Assembly (NCBI GenBank): GCA_905250115.1
Contig: CAJNOI010000213.1
Coordinates: 1 to 64,000, forward strand
Length of the DNA stretch: 64,000 bases
Source: Adineta steineri
Lineage: Eukaryota > Rotifera > Eurotatoria > Adinetida > Adinetidae
Direction: 5' to 3'
The number at the start of each line of letters is the position of its first letter. Position 1 is the first letter of the stretch. Of the stretch, positions 1 to 10,650 are shown one piece after another. Under the pieces are notes generated by a model. It was not told the DNA's origin, searched no databases, and saw nothing but the letters and a program-made list of their open reading frames with translations. The translations under genes were made by a program, and so were the position numbers.

Positions 1-123
1 ATGTTGATTTACAATAATAGTTTTAAAAAAAAACAAACTCGAAAGTTGTAACTATAATTTAACAAACAAGATATTAACTTACAATAAAAACGAAATAATC
101 TATGAATATTTTATGCTAAATCA

Positions 124-270
124 ATGGTTCATTGTAAACATAGAAAAGGAAATGGTTTACCATATCATCGAGCTCAAAATATTGAACATCCAAGTAAATT
201 TCTTTTTTTTTTGTATTAAAATTTAGAACCACTATCACATTCAACAGCACGTTGGGATATTACCCAATGA
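124..270 (+). CDS. Possible 3' end of an unknown small or partial gene
   Basis: Two coding-like blocks, 124-193 and 227-270, join in frame across a 33-bp GT-AG intron (194-226). They give about 37 residues beginning MVHCKHRKGNG and ending with a TGA at 268-270. The peptide is basic and histidine-rich, with no membrane segment. The ATG at 124 may be an internal methionine of a gene whose earlier exons lie left of the window, since an in-frame stop occurs only about 20 bp upstream. I do not recognise the protein. The clean splice and maintained frame are the only support. Confidence 0.3.
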
Positions 271-511
271 ATTAATCCAATTTAAACAACTAAAGCACGA
301 AAACATCCAAGAAGATAAACGATTTCATTTCATTTCGTTTATTCTTAATTAAACATTTTTCATTTTCTTCCTTCTGCAGTCAAAGATTCTAATGAACTAT
401 TTTCTATAAATTTTAATATCAATAAAGAATTATTTATTTCTATATACACTCCAAATTTTTATTATTCATTCTTTTATCAATTATTCCTATGATTAAGAAA
501 ATCGAAATGAT

Positions 512-1290
512 TTATTTTCTAATAGTAACTATTGATGAAATATAAACAATTTTTGCACAGGAAAAATACTCTTGTAAAGATTCAATTGAGCAGTTTTCTA
601 TGCCACACAAAGTTAATTTATTTATTTTGGCACAATTAATTCGCATATCATCTCTTGTACAGTTTTGTGTTACTCTTAATGAAGATTGAAAATTGATCTC
701 TAAATTAATAATATTAGACAAGAATATTTTCGTATCGCAAAAGAATTCTTCGATATAATTATCACGAGATCGACCAAGGTCAAGATCTGTAAGGTAACAA
801 TAGTTAACAATAGATGATTCATGGGAATATTTGTGATTTTGTGCATAATAATTAGTTAAAGTTAATTTTTTCAAAAATAGAAATGACTTTTGAATTCGAA
901 TAAAGAATTCATGTTCAAAAGGTCGTTCATCATATAATGATATCATTCGAACATATGGATATGAATATATATGGCATTGCCCTTGTTTTCTTTTATGAAA
1001 ATAATCAATATAAGAGATAATTTGATCGTTTTTCAAATCTCTTAATGTTTGTTGAATGTCATCATTTGTCGTTAAATTCATTTGATCATTAATAAACATA
1101 GTAGAACAAATATGAAATGAAAATTGATTTAAATGTGGCATATGATTAAAAATCTTTTTCTTGAAATGATTTCCATCAAGAAATTTTTCATGAACATGGA
1201 TTGAAAGATATAAACCAAGTTGCTCTAAATTTGTCATCCGATAAATAAGTGGTAAAACTAATTCGTCATAGTCAACCGTTTTTACAAGAC
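512..1290 (-). pseudogene. Fragment of the bdelloid F-box/LRR-like family, 5' end cut off by a repeat
   Basis: The frame reads from about 1290 down to a stop at 512. An ATG at 1237 begins MTNLEQLGLYLSIHVHEKF, and the same frame continues upstream as DYDELVLPLIYR. The spaced motifs (LPxLNxFxFxIxS, QCHIYSYPY, DERPFEHEFFIRI, TxDDxRINCAK) are those I associate with the very large bdelloid family annotated as F-box domain-containing proteins. In complete members an N-terminal F-box precedes an LRR-like fold and probably recruits substrates to an SCF ubiquitin ligase. Here the F-box is absent: coding similarity stops at about 1290, where the dispersed repeat at 1297-2190 begins. The remaining frame has no internal stop, so the break is recent or the fragment is still expressed from the ATG at 1237. 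Confidence 0.7.
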
Positions 1291-1296
1291 ATGATA

Positions 1297-2190
1297 AAAA
1301 ATAAATGCGTAACGTCGGATTTTATCCGAGAGTTATGTGTACTGCAAAAAGCGGAAATAGATATTGACCTGTTTTTTTTTATTTTTAGTCAACAATAAAC
1401 AGTTCTAACAGCAGTGTTAGTATATGTGAGTTTTTCATAGTTTTCAGATAGTGTAATGTTGAGGAAACCTCGAACGCACCATACTTGCCCCCCTATCATT
1501 ATTCAGAGCTCTTCACAAATTCTATCTATTCCAAAAACAGTAGGTAAGAGGAGTTATTTTTGATTGAATTTGTGTTTGTATCTAGGGGGATTACGATCGT
1601 AAGCAACCTCATGAATTTGTAAGAGATATATGATAGACACAAACATCAGTATTTTCATAATAACTCACCAATATTAATAGCTATCGAGTTCGGATTTTTA
1701 CCTTTCGATAGTCCTTTAACTAGCTACAAAACCAGGTATTTGAAAACCCCAAAACTACTATTCATCTGAGACATATCTAGGAAATTTAGTGTCTGGATAC
1801 GGTTTTTGTGCATTTTGAGACCTTTTTCAGGCGATATGTTGTTAGAAAGCTACGATTTGGTTCAAAACTAATATCAGATTCAGAATCAGCGCTAAAAACT
1901 GAGTCGGTTTATATATGTTGTGAATAATTTTGAAAATAATATTTTTTTGAAAAAAATCCCTGTACTCCCCCTCAGGGATGATCTGATCAATAACGAGAAT
2001 TTTTTTTTATAACTCAGCAATGGTATAACCGATTGAGCTCATCTTTGAACTCGACCGAGATATCAATGAGACTAAGCTGTGTAGAAAATTTCAGCTCAGT
2101 CTGATTCTCCTTTCGGACGTTATCGTGTAAACGGACGGACGGACACACTGGCCGATTTTAGTAGTGTACTCACTTTTTGAGTACACAAAA
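1297..2190 (+). repeat. TGTGTACT-ended dispersed repeat, copy A (longest copy)
   Basis: This shares its left block (hairpin CGGAT..ATCCG, then GAGTTATGTGTACTGCAAAA) and right block (ACACTGnCCGATTnTAG, then the hairpin GTGTACTCA-CTTTT-TGAGTACAC) with three other copies at 31908, 62142 and 63150. The TGTGTACT near the left is inverted relative to AGTACACA at the right, so the family has terminal inverted repeats. Copy A holds about 620 bp of extra internal sequence that the shorter copies lack. It encodes no protein that I can see. It is probably a non-autonomous DNA transposon. Confidence 0.65.
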
Positions 2191-2597
2191 ACAAACTTAC
2201 AACATCAAATATAAATGAAATACAAAATGAAATCATTAATTTACAAGAATAATACATAAAAAACTTTCATTTACATAGCAGACAAATATAGTTTTAATAG
2301 ACTAAGAAATAAATAAGTAGTCATGTTCCATTTTAAATTCTACGTATTATATCTCTACGATCAATGCTTTTTATGAGTATTTAAAGCAATGAAAACCCAA
2401 TAAATCGTTTCGATAATCGGTATATTGAGTAAGATTATATAGTAGATGTCACAAATATCCGACAGACGATATAATCTAATGTATGATTGACTCAATTCAT
2501 TTACCCATCAAGTTTCTTTTCAGTTCTGTATATATGTATATGTATGTATTCTTCTTATCGTGAGACTATCAATCACCTTCATCTTATATAAATTAAG
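2191..2597. other. Intergenic, upstream of the arfaptin gene
   Basis: AT-rich sequence with a short TATATGTATATGTATG run near 2530. No coding frame or repeat family was recognised. It presumably holds the arfaptin promoter and 5' UTR. Confidence 0.4.
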
Positions 2598-4450
2598 ATG
2601 TTAACTTCCGTTTCAAATAGTGAGTCTCCTTCAGCTTTATATACAAATTTAAATAAAAAGACAACAAATGATTTAACATCTTCTCCTAGTAGTTATGTTA
2701 GTCTATTAGATTCATATGATACACCTGGTGAGATTTATTGATTTAATAAACTTTAAATATATTTATGTATATTGAGTAGATGGTTCTGTTTTATCTATTC
2801 CTCAGCGCGCCACATTGAATTGGAGTCAAACATTGAATACATTACGTCAATGGAGTACAAGAACATTAAAATATACTCGACAATTATTTCAAGAACGTAT
2901 GGGACATGTTATTCCAACCCAAGATATAGAACTTGAACAGAATATTCAGGTTTATCCAAAATAAAATAAATTGATTCGAAATAACAAAAATCTTTTTCTT
3001 TTTTTTTAGCTTGTTCGTGAAACAAAACAACATTATGAACATATATTAAAAGAAGCACGTCAAATGAGTATTTATTTTGCCGGTCTTCTTCAAACACAAC
3101 GATCTCTCGGTTAGTTTTAGTTTTTATTTTATTTATTTTAATAAATAATAATTGATACATTTTAGGTGAATGTTTTAGTGAATTACAACAAATATCTTCT
3201 TCATCAGATGATCTTGTTGATCAACTTGTACGAAATAGTGAATGTCAAAAAGTAATTGCACTTAATGGTGAAACACTTCTAAGTAAATTAATTTCTTTTG
3301 ATTTTTTTTCTTTTATTTTATTTAAGGTCGGGAAAATTCAAAACTTGAGCAGAAATTTTTTTTGAATAATTTATATATGGTTCGATAGAGCTCATCAAAC
3401 TGTATAAGAAAATGTATTTTAAAAAATTTTGTCTTAGTTTTTTTACAAAAAAATCCCCAAAACCTCTATTCCTGTTGTCTATGTAAAAATTGTTTATTTT
3501 TGAGAAATTTTATAAAAAAAAATTTTCCTTCTTTCTGATGAGTCCAGAAATATTATTTTCTTAGTCAGCACGGAAAACTATGCATAGAATAGTATTTTTA
3601 ATCTTACTTATGTATACGATGATCATTTTTTTTTCTATATATGAATGACAATAGATAGGTGTCACTAGCATAACTTATAGACCTATCTAGTTTTTTTTGC
3701 AAGGAGATAAAATTAAATAATATATCCCATTCGATTCAGCATCAAAAAAGCTACAAACTTATGCATAGACCTTTTTTTTTACTTTTGTTTTATCTTTTAA
3801 AAAAATTATTTTCTTCAAATATACGCCATATAGTTTTGGGGATTTTTTTTTGTAAGAAAAGTAAGACAAAATTTTTAAAATACATTTTCTTATACGGTTT
3901 GATGAGCTCTATCGAACCATATATAAATCGTTAAAAAAAAATTTTTGCTCAAGTTTTAAATTTTCCCGACCTTACAAAATTTTAATTTAGATTCAATGAA
4001 TATATTTATTGATAAACTACATACCTTAACAAATAAAACAATAGAAGATACTTTATCAACAATAAAAGTATATGAAAATGCAAGGTCTGTTATTTTTGCA
4101 TTGAGATAATTTCTATTGAATAAATTTTAGAACTAAATATGATGCTCATCGATATGATTATGAAGTATTATTAGCTCGAAATAATCAATCAGATGATAGA
4201 CTATCTTCAGCAGATCAACATATACAACAACAATATGAACATTTCAAACAATCTTATGAAAAATCGAAATCTGATCTTACAATTAAATTAAAATTATTGG
4301 ATGAAAATAGAGTATGTATTCATTCACGGTTAAAAACAAATCAATTCTTTGTATTTTAAATAGATTCAAGTAATGAAGCAACAGTTAATCAATTTTCATA
4401 ATGCTATTGGTGCTTATTTCTCAGTAAATCGACAACAACTCAATCTTTAA
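2598..4450 (+). CDS. ARFIP: Arfaptin (AH/BAR-domain, ARF/ARL-binding protein)
   Basis: Arfaptins form crescent BAR dimers on Golgi membranes and bind ARF, ARL1 and Rac GTPases. The exons give about 300 residues: a Ser/Thr-rich start (MLTSVSNSESPSALYTN, ATG at 2598), then the arfaptin homology domain. Signature stretches include ETKQHYEHILKEARQM, LLQTQRSLGECFSELQQ, NGETLLNSM, KTIEDTLSTIKVYENAR and FHNAIGAYFSVNRQQL, each near-identical in pattern to vertebrate ARFIP1/2. Exons include 2598-2727 and 2780-2949, then blocks from about 3010, 3167, 3991, 4131 and 4364. The intron at 3283-3990 is swollen to 708 bp by a transposon, while the others are 50-70 bp. The protein stops soon after the last BAR helix (TAA 4448-4450), so the vertebrate C-terminal tail is missing. 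Confidence 0.93.
3325..3972. mobile_element. Long-TIR MITE with TA target duplication, inside an arfaptin intron
   Basis: The ends begin AGGTCGGGAAAATT and finish AATTTTCCCGACCT, flanked on both sides by TA (3323-3324 and 3973-3974). The inverted repeats run about 145 bp with few mismatches; for example TATGGTTCGATAGAGCTCAT at the left recurs inverted at 3899-3920. The 350-bp core has no coding capacity. A TA target duplication fits the Tc1/mariner superfamily, so this is a non-autonomous derivative. The element lies wholly within an intron and leaves the splice sites intact. Confidence 0.85.
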
Positions 4451-5640
4451 ATATTTTTTTAATTATATTTTTTATTTGTTAAAATCTACACTCTTATTGT
4501 TAACTTGTTTTCTCCAGCTATTTCATATTTTTTATTAAGATTTTTTCGACTTAACATTTCTTTCTTTTGTTTTTTGTATTTTAGTAACGACATTATTTTT
4601 AATTTTTATTGACATTGAGTATTGTGAACTTATTTATTGTTTTCGTTTTGTATTGATATATAAATAAACGGAAAATAATTGATAAAGAATTTTTGATTGA
4701 AATATTTTATTCAATTTAATTATCAGAGAAACGTTTAACTACTTTTATAACTTACTTTTTGGAAACTAGAATTTTATTTTTTTTGTGTTCAACTAAAGAA
4801 AGTGACATAAAGAGTCAAAGTGAGTATTTTTGTATCTGACTTTTCTTTAACAGTTTTTAATAGACAGTAAAATGCATTGTCTTAATTAACTATTAACAAA
4901 GTTCTATAACAGTTTGTTATATTATAATAAACTGTTTCATTAAGAATGATTTAATACTTGCGTCTATGTAGTTAATTAATAAATAAAATAATATTATTGA
5001 AAATAAACGTGAAAAATGTTTTTGTTACTTATAAAAGTTTCTATATATTAAATTAAGTATTATATTTATATATTTTTCAAAGTTTTCTTTTTCTTTAAAA
5101 ACGATAAAATACATATGCATTTCAATCATACCATTTTTATAATTTTCGCTGGAATTAATTGTGTTACAACTACGCAGAAAGTTCTGGATAGTATTCAATG
5201 CGGTCATATCTTCTCTGTTTGTATTTTCGTTATCATAGGGAAAAATAAAGAAAGAGAATTGCCGAGGTGCATATACATCAAGAAACTGCCACGTCGCTCA
5301 GATTGCGAATATATTACGAACACAGATAACTGATTATATACATGAACAAAGAAATAAATAAATACGTCTTTAATTTTCTCTCTTTTTTCTTTTCTATATA
5401 GAAAATTCTAGAATAGGCATGTAGATCTATAAATAGTACGCATTTTAAGTTTATTCTACATTCATCACTTCGATCACAAGTTATAGTACCAAGAAACTAC
5501 TAGTAAGATATTTTTTCGGCTCCTATTTAGTTGCTAAGTATTTACTTGATTACATCGATAATGAAGTTTATTCCATCATGATTTTTATTAGAATAAAATA
5601 GTTTTATTTTGACGAATATAAAAAAGAACTTACATAATAT
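4451..5640. other. Intergenic, no gene recognised
   Basis: AT-rich. A 72-codon open frame at 5115-5333 (+) and a 60-codon frame opposite it have no recognisable motif, splice structure or protein-like composition, so I do not call them genes. Confidence 0.4.
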
Positions 5641-5644
5641 ATAA

Positions 5645-5945
5645 ATAGCAACATTTACAAAATCCATTTGGTGAACAAGATGCAATTAATATACTACAAT
5701 TAACATTGTTAAAGTTCAAACATGATAAACCTGTGAGTCCTACGGGTGTCACTTTAACTTTGCTTTAATAGTTAAAGTTAATGTAAAAACACTTTCCACT
5801 TTAACTTTATTTAAAGTTAAAGTATTTTATTATATTCCTTTAGACGGAAAATAGCACACGATTAGTAAACTGTTAATTGAACAAGATACATTCTCAATTG
5901 AATTTGCATCAATGGAAGATTTTATCGATCGTCTGTGTTCGGTAA
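5645..5945 (+). pseudogene. Decayed exon-like stretch of an unknown gene
   Basis: Two blocks look like former exons. One reads QHLQNPFGEQDAINILQL.. up to a GTGAG donor at about 5731. The other, after a TTTAG acceptor near 5845, contains LIEQDTFSIEFASMEDFIDR and ends at a GTAAG donor at 5943. Whichever phase is used, the second block opens with stops (for example TGTTAA) before the good frame starts, so the gene appears broken. The intron between them holds an inverted CTTTAACTTTA/TAAAGTTAAAG motif. I could not assign the parent gene. Confidence 0.3.
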
Positions 5946-6033
5946 GTGTATCTTTCTACTTTATTCATTTCTATATTTATTCTTCTTAGAAAAGAAATAC
6001 AGAAACTGTATTTAAACAAATTTCAAAATAAAA

Positions 6034-6301
6034 CATGGGGCTAATAGCTGGCACCCAGCACCTCAGCACTTGCTCAGCATCTAAGCACCTGGTCAGCACC
6101 TCACCCAAAGAGGTAAGAGCTGGCAATGAGCACCGAAAAAAACCGAACAGGTGCTAAAATGCTGCGGCAGGTACTGAATAGGTGCTGAGCAGGTGCTAAT
6201 ATGCTAAATGCCAGCTATTATCCCTTGGCTCAGCACCTATCCAGCACCTCAGTAACTGTTCAGCACCTGTTCGGTGCTGGGTGCCAGCTCTTACCCCCTT
6301 G
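6034..6301. mobile_element. Foldback hAT-type MITE rich in GGTGCTGA/TCAGCACC units
   Basis: The terminal inverted repeats pair CATGGGGCTAATAGCTGGCA at the left with the complement of CAAGGGGGTAAGAGCTGGCA at the right. Both are followed by CCCAGCACC. The flanks carry an exact 8-bp target duplication, AAATAAAA (6026-6033 and 6302-6309), as for hAT elements. The interior is mostly iterated CAGCACCT in both orientations, so the whole element can fold on itself. Its base composition is strikingly GC-richer than its surroundings. Confidence 0.85.
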
Positions 6302-7177
6302 AAATAAAACCAAGCATAATCTGATGATTTTTCTTTTTCATTCAAAGATTTTTTTGTATGTTAGCACATTTTATTCTGTGTGAAAACATTTTCTGATTAT
6401 GTATTAAAAGATCATTAAAATAAGAAATTATGTAAAACAAATAAACTGTTATAATCATCCTTTTTTTCTGGGCAATTAAACAATCTTCTGGTAATTGTGC
6501 ATAATAAAGATTTATCTTGGAATAAAAAATCTAATTACTTACAAATATACAATCTTTAATAATAAAATATGATGAACGTCTGATATACTTTCTTGCAAAT
6601 ATCTCCACATTCAATGATTTCATAATATAATATATAAACAGTGATATTAATAAGTGATATCCTTTGTTCTTGCAGCTACTATCTGTTACTTAGGGTGTGG
6701 GTAATGGATGAGAAGAATATACGCACTCACACTGATAATTTGAACTTTTTATATTTATTAATTTTCTGTAATAAAAATTAAGATTTTAATGCGTCTGTAT
6801 TTCATGCTAATTTCTCTTCAGTAAAACTCATTTTGTCATGTCGAAAAAAAATACTTGTCGAATGTTGATATAAGTAAAGTTTTCTCTCGTCTTTTCAAGT
6901 ATGACAGTGGTTGAAGTGAATGAGTCACATTTTTATAAATCGTTACAATGAGCGATTTTTTTCTGTTATACAGAATGAAGATTGAAGAATTTTTTTTTCA
7001 ACAGAATGTTAATCAAAACATTTTTGTTTGATTTTTTCATTGTATTGTCGGTTTGGTCATGCCAGCGTCATCCGTTCTTTTTCTTCCAAAAATTTCATTG
7101 AAAACGAAACAAAAAGACCTTTTTTTTCAAGTAACATGGGTACAAAGTTTTATTTCAGATATTGATTTTAATTCATA
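6302..7177. other. Intergenic, upstream of the ceramide synthase gene
   Basis: No gene was recognised. A G-rich/C-rich imperfect hairpin (GGGTGTGGGTAATGG .. CGCACTCACACTG) at about 6692-6738 resembles the TGTGGG-type hairpins elsewhere in the window. Confidence 0.35.
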
Positions 7178-8522
7178 ATGTCATCCAATGAAATGTTCAA
7201 TGATAGATACTCGATGTCACCATCTTATAAAGATCTTGTTATTGATTTTTGGAATACAATTAATTGGTATTATTCAAATGATGAGAAGATATCATCAAAA
7301 ACAGTCGTGTCGAACTCAATTCAATCGTTTAGTTTTAATTGTTTTGATATTTTTAGTATTATTTTCATTGCATTTTTATTTACATATATACGATATGCAT
7401 TTGGATCAATTGTATCTTTGGTTTGTTTATTTACTATAAAATAATTATTAATTGAATTTTTTGATTTTTTTCATAGAAAACTATCAAACAATTTCAATTG
7501 ACAGTTCCAAATGAGAAGAAATTTTGTGAATCCGCATGGAAATTACTTTTTTATACTTTGGCATGGTCTTATTGTTTCTATTTAGTTAAATATCAATATA
7601 ATTATTTCGATGAACCATATTTAGTTTGGGATAGTAAAATAACTTTTTATTTTTTCTATAGCCATAAAAATTCTTGTTTTTTTTAGATTGGTCAGCTGGC
7701 ATGTTAGTTCCATTTAATATTAAAATTATTTATTTTATTCAATGTGGTTTTTATTTTCATTCAATTTATGCAACACTTTATTTAGATTCGAGACGACATG
7801 ACTTTTATATTATGATTCTTCATCATGTTGTTACTGCAACACTTATTTTTGTTTCTTATGCAATACGGTAAAAATGAATTTTTATGAAGAAACAACAATG
7901 AAATTTTTTTTGTTGTTGTTGTTGTAAAGTTATCATAGAATTGGTTTATTAGTACTTTGTTGTCATGATATTGCTGATATTTGGCTTGAATTATCAAAAA
8001 CTGTGCGGTATCTTAATACACGACAAAATAATCGATGGGAACAAGCTTCTTACATTAGTTTTTCTATGCTTATCGTCTGTTGGTAAAATTTAATCTTTTT
8101 CATGTTCGAAAGAAAATCAATTTTTTCTCTCTTAAAGGTTTATCTTTCGATTGTATTGGTTTCCTTTAAAAGTTCTCTATTCAACTGGAGTTGTTGCTGT
8201 TTATCGTACTTTAGATCAAGGTCTTCATCTTTATTTACCATTTAATATTCTTCTTTGGATATTATTTATTCTAAATATTTATTGGTTTTTTGTAAGAAAC
8301 ATTTTTTTGTGAATAATCATTTTACAATTCTTTTATTTAGTTGATACTCAAAGTACTTCAGAATGCACTCTTTGGGTCTTTAAATCAATCAGGTGATTGC
8401 AGAGAAGATGATGAAGAAAAGTGAGTTTTGATTTTTTTTTATACATCATAAATTCCTTGAAAAATTATTGTAGATTATCACCATCAAATAGCGCTGATTT
8501 ACAGAAAAAACGAACGAATTAA
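7178..8522 (+). CDS. CERS1: Ceramide synthase, CERS1 type (TLC domain)
   Basis: An ER membrane N-acyltransferase that joins a fatty acyl-CoA to sphinganine or sphingosine to form (dihydro)ceramide. Seven coding exons are visible (7178-7420, 7477-7633, from 7687, from about 7930, 8138, 8341, 8474), and all join in frame. The Lag1p motif is intact: RRHDFYIMILHHVVTATLIF with the paired histidines, followed by the second half YHRIGLLVLCCHDIADIWLE including the HD..D residues. The stretches DNWSAGMLVPFNIK, YFHSIYATLY and FRLYWFPLKVLYST match CERS1 more closely than CERS2-6, and no homeobox-like insert is present. There are multiple hydrophobic helices and a short acidic then basic C-tail (DDEEK..KKRTN). 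The start at 7178 is the first ATG in the exon. Confidence 0.92.
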
Positions 8523-9034
8523 ACTAAAACTTATCATTGCTTGCTTCACTTCTTTCGATTCTATACTAAACCAAACAGTTATAGAAATCAAATAGTTTTT
8601 TGTCTCGTATAAACAGCGTGTGAAATTTATCAATATAAGAAGTGAAAGTCTATCGTAATAGATGTTCTTTTGCGAAACAAAAATATTAATTTTTCGTCAT
8701 TCATCAATAGACAAAATAATTTACTTCAAAAGAGTTTGCAACGAACACACTTGAATATGACAGAAGTTTTATCTGATACAAAATTCAGATATAAGTTCTT
8801 AAAATAATATTTCAAACGCATAATTAATTATACGTGAAAACAATATTGGAAATATTAAACATTTTATGGATATTAAATATTATAATGTTTCTTGACATTA
8901 ATAGAACTCTTACTACTTTACATTGAAAAACAATTATATTGTTTCTATACAATAATAGATATTGTCATTCTGTGCTGTTTTGAATTACGAATAGATTCAT
9001 GTACGAATATATTGCTTTCTATATTTAGAACAAT
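8523..9034. other. Intergenic
   Basis: AT-rich, without coding frames or recognised repeats. It likely holds the 3' UTR of the ceramide synthase gene. Confidence 0.4.
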
Positions 9035-9307
9035 ATGACAATTTCAAATTCAGTTCGTTCATGGCTTTTACTTTTTTCTCTTATTCTTTGTTATTCGATA
9101 AAAATGCGAATATTTCGTTTGATTGTTCATAATCAAGTCTTGATTATTATTTATCTGTTAAGTTTTATTCTTGGTCTTACTGTTATCATTTAGTTTAGAC
9201 ATTTCTATTGGACATGTTTAGTTCTTTCAACTACGATTGCTTTTTGTTATACTTGGGTTTTTATTGATTCTGCTATATGCGTTATTGTAAAATATTTAAT
9301 AGCTTAG
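9035..9307 (+). CDS. Possible small membrane protein of about 71 residues
   Basis: An ATG at 9035 opens MTISNSVRSWLLLFSLILCY..RLIVHNQ. A 57-bp GT-AG intron from about 9137 then joins in phase to FRHFYWTCLVLSTTIAFCYT.., ending at TAG 9305-9307. Two hydrophobic stretches suggest a two-pass membrane protein. Reading through without splicing gives a 52-residue frame with a stop exactly over the acceptor, which favours the spliced form. No family was recognised, and it could be a decayed gene piece. Confidence 0.3.
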
Positions 9308-9312
9308 GCGTC

Positions 9313-9366
9313 AATTGGGTGTGGATGTGATTATCTTTATTTTCAATCTACACCCACATCCTCAAT
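9313..9366. repeat. Short G-rich/C-rich hairpin element (TGTGGG-like)
   Basis: The left arm TTGGGTGTGGATGTGATT and right arm ATCTACACCCACATCCTCAA are imperfect inverted copies around an AT-rich loop. It is one of at least five similar small elements in this window (53835, 54963, 57589, 58261). Confidence 0.5.
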
Positions 9367-9801
9367 CATGATTTTAGACCGATAATTTTCGTCTTTGAAT
9401 GTACATCAGTAGACTTAATTAGTCTCAAATCGAATCCAGAAAATTCATCATATCATTAGCCTTGGCAACTAAAGTTTTTGTCAGTATAGAATATCAGATA
9501 ATTCAATTATATAATGTATATTGTAATCTAATGTATTCTTCTTTTCGTATATTGAAATTGATGCGAACAATATAAAATATTCTCATTCCAGTCTCAAGTC
9601 AAAAGACTAATAATTCAGAGTTTTCTTTCAATCTTACTAAAGTAAAAAAAAAGATGTCTCTACTATACAAATGTAACATAAAAAATGTTATGATTGGTTT
9701 AATATCTTCCTTCTGTTACTTTACTCATAAAAAAAGTCTATGTTGATATGTAATTCTTATTATTTTATTTCATATTCTATAATTGTTGATTCAAAATAAT
9801 A

Positions 9802-10650
9802 ATGACTGAATTATTATCAACAATGTCCCAACAACATCGTGAACATTTAGCACAATTACAAAATCGTCTTTTAACAGTTAGTTTTATCTTTTCCATTGTT
9901 ATTAGATTTTTACTATAGAAATATTTTAGACTCCACTTGATAGTATTCCAATAGATGTTTACAAAGAACTTATGATAACATATTTATGTTTAGCAAAAAT
10001 GTAAGTCACATCATATTTATTCAATATCATTTTCTTTAACAAAACATTTCCTTTTAAATTAGAAATGAAGCAAAATTTCTATGGGAAAATCTTTCAGCTC
10101 CAATGAAGACGGTATGAAAAATAAATTAGAATATATGCATATTATATTTGAATTTGTTAGGATAAAGAATTTCAATTCTTAGCATCATTAGTATCATTAC
10201 TTAATCTGAAACAATATGGAGATTTTTATAAATTATGTCAAACAACAACTGAAAATGGTTCATCATCCCAAACTATGACTCTAAATATTCAACAATTAAT
10301 TTGTTTGTTTCATTTTTATTTTTTAATTTATTTGAAAATATGAATTTTAGCTCGAGTAACAATACAAAATGTTGAATTAATTGAACTTGCATATAAATCA
10401 ATATCATTTGATGATTTACAAAAAATTTTTGGTCTTAATACAAAAATGGTTGAACAAATTTGTAATGAACGTGGTTGGCAAATTGATGCTGGTGGAGTTT
10501 ATGTTTCACCTAAACGAAATGGTTTGTTCAATAAAACAATATTCTATTTGAAATTTCTTAGTTTTTTCTTGTTGTATAGATAATATGAATGCAGTATCAA
10601 ATTCAAACTTGGCTAAGCTAGTTGAACTTGTCTGCTTTTTGGAACGATAA
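9802..10650 (+). CDS. COPS8: COP9 signalosome subunit 8 (CSN8)
   Basis: CSN8 is a PCI-domain scaffold subunit of the COP9 signalosome, which removes Nedd8 from cullins and so tunes SCF-type ubiquitin ligases. Seven short exons with introns of 45-60 bp give about 200 residues, the usual CSN8 size. Matches in order are: TPLDSIPIDVYKELMITYLC (helical repeat), RNEAKFLWENLS (the family's ARYLWKR), a winged-helix part with SFDDLQKIFGLNTKMVEQIC and GWQIDAGGVYVSPKR, and the C-terminal helix LAKLVELVCFLER, equivalent to LARLTDYVAFLE in human CSN8. The start ATG at 9802 is the first in the exon (MTELLSTMSQQHREH). The stop is TAA 10648-10650. A piece of this gene is duplicated about 1 kb downstream. Confidence 0.9.

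Noticed and set aside
5115-5333. 72-codon open frame
   Set aside because: No motif, no conserved splice structure and a weak start context; chance frame in AT-rich DNA.
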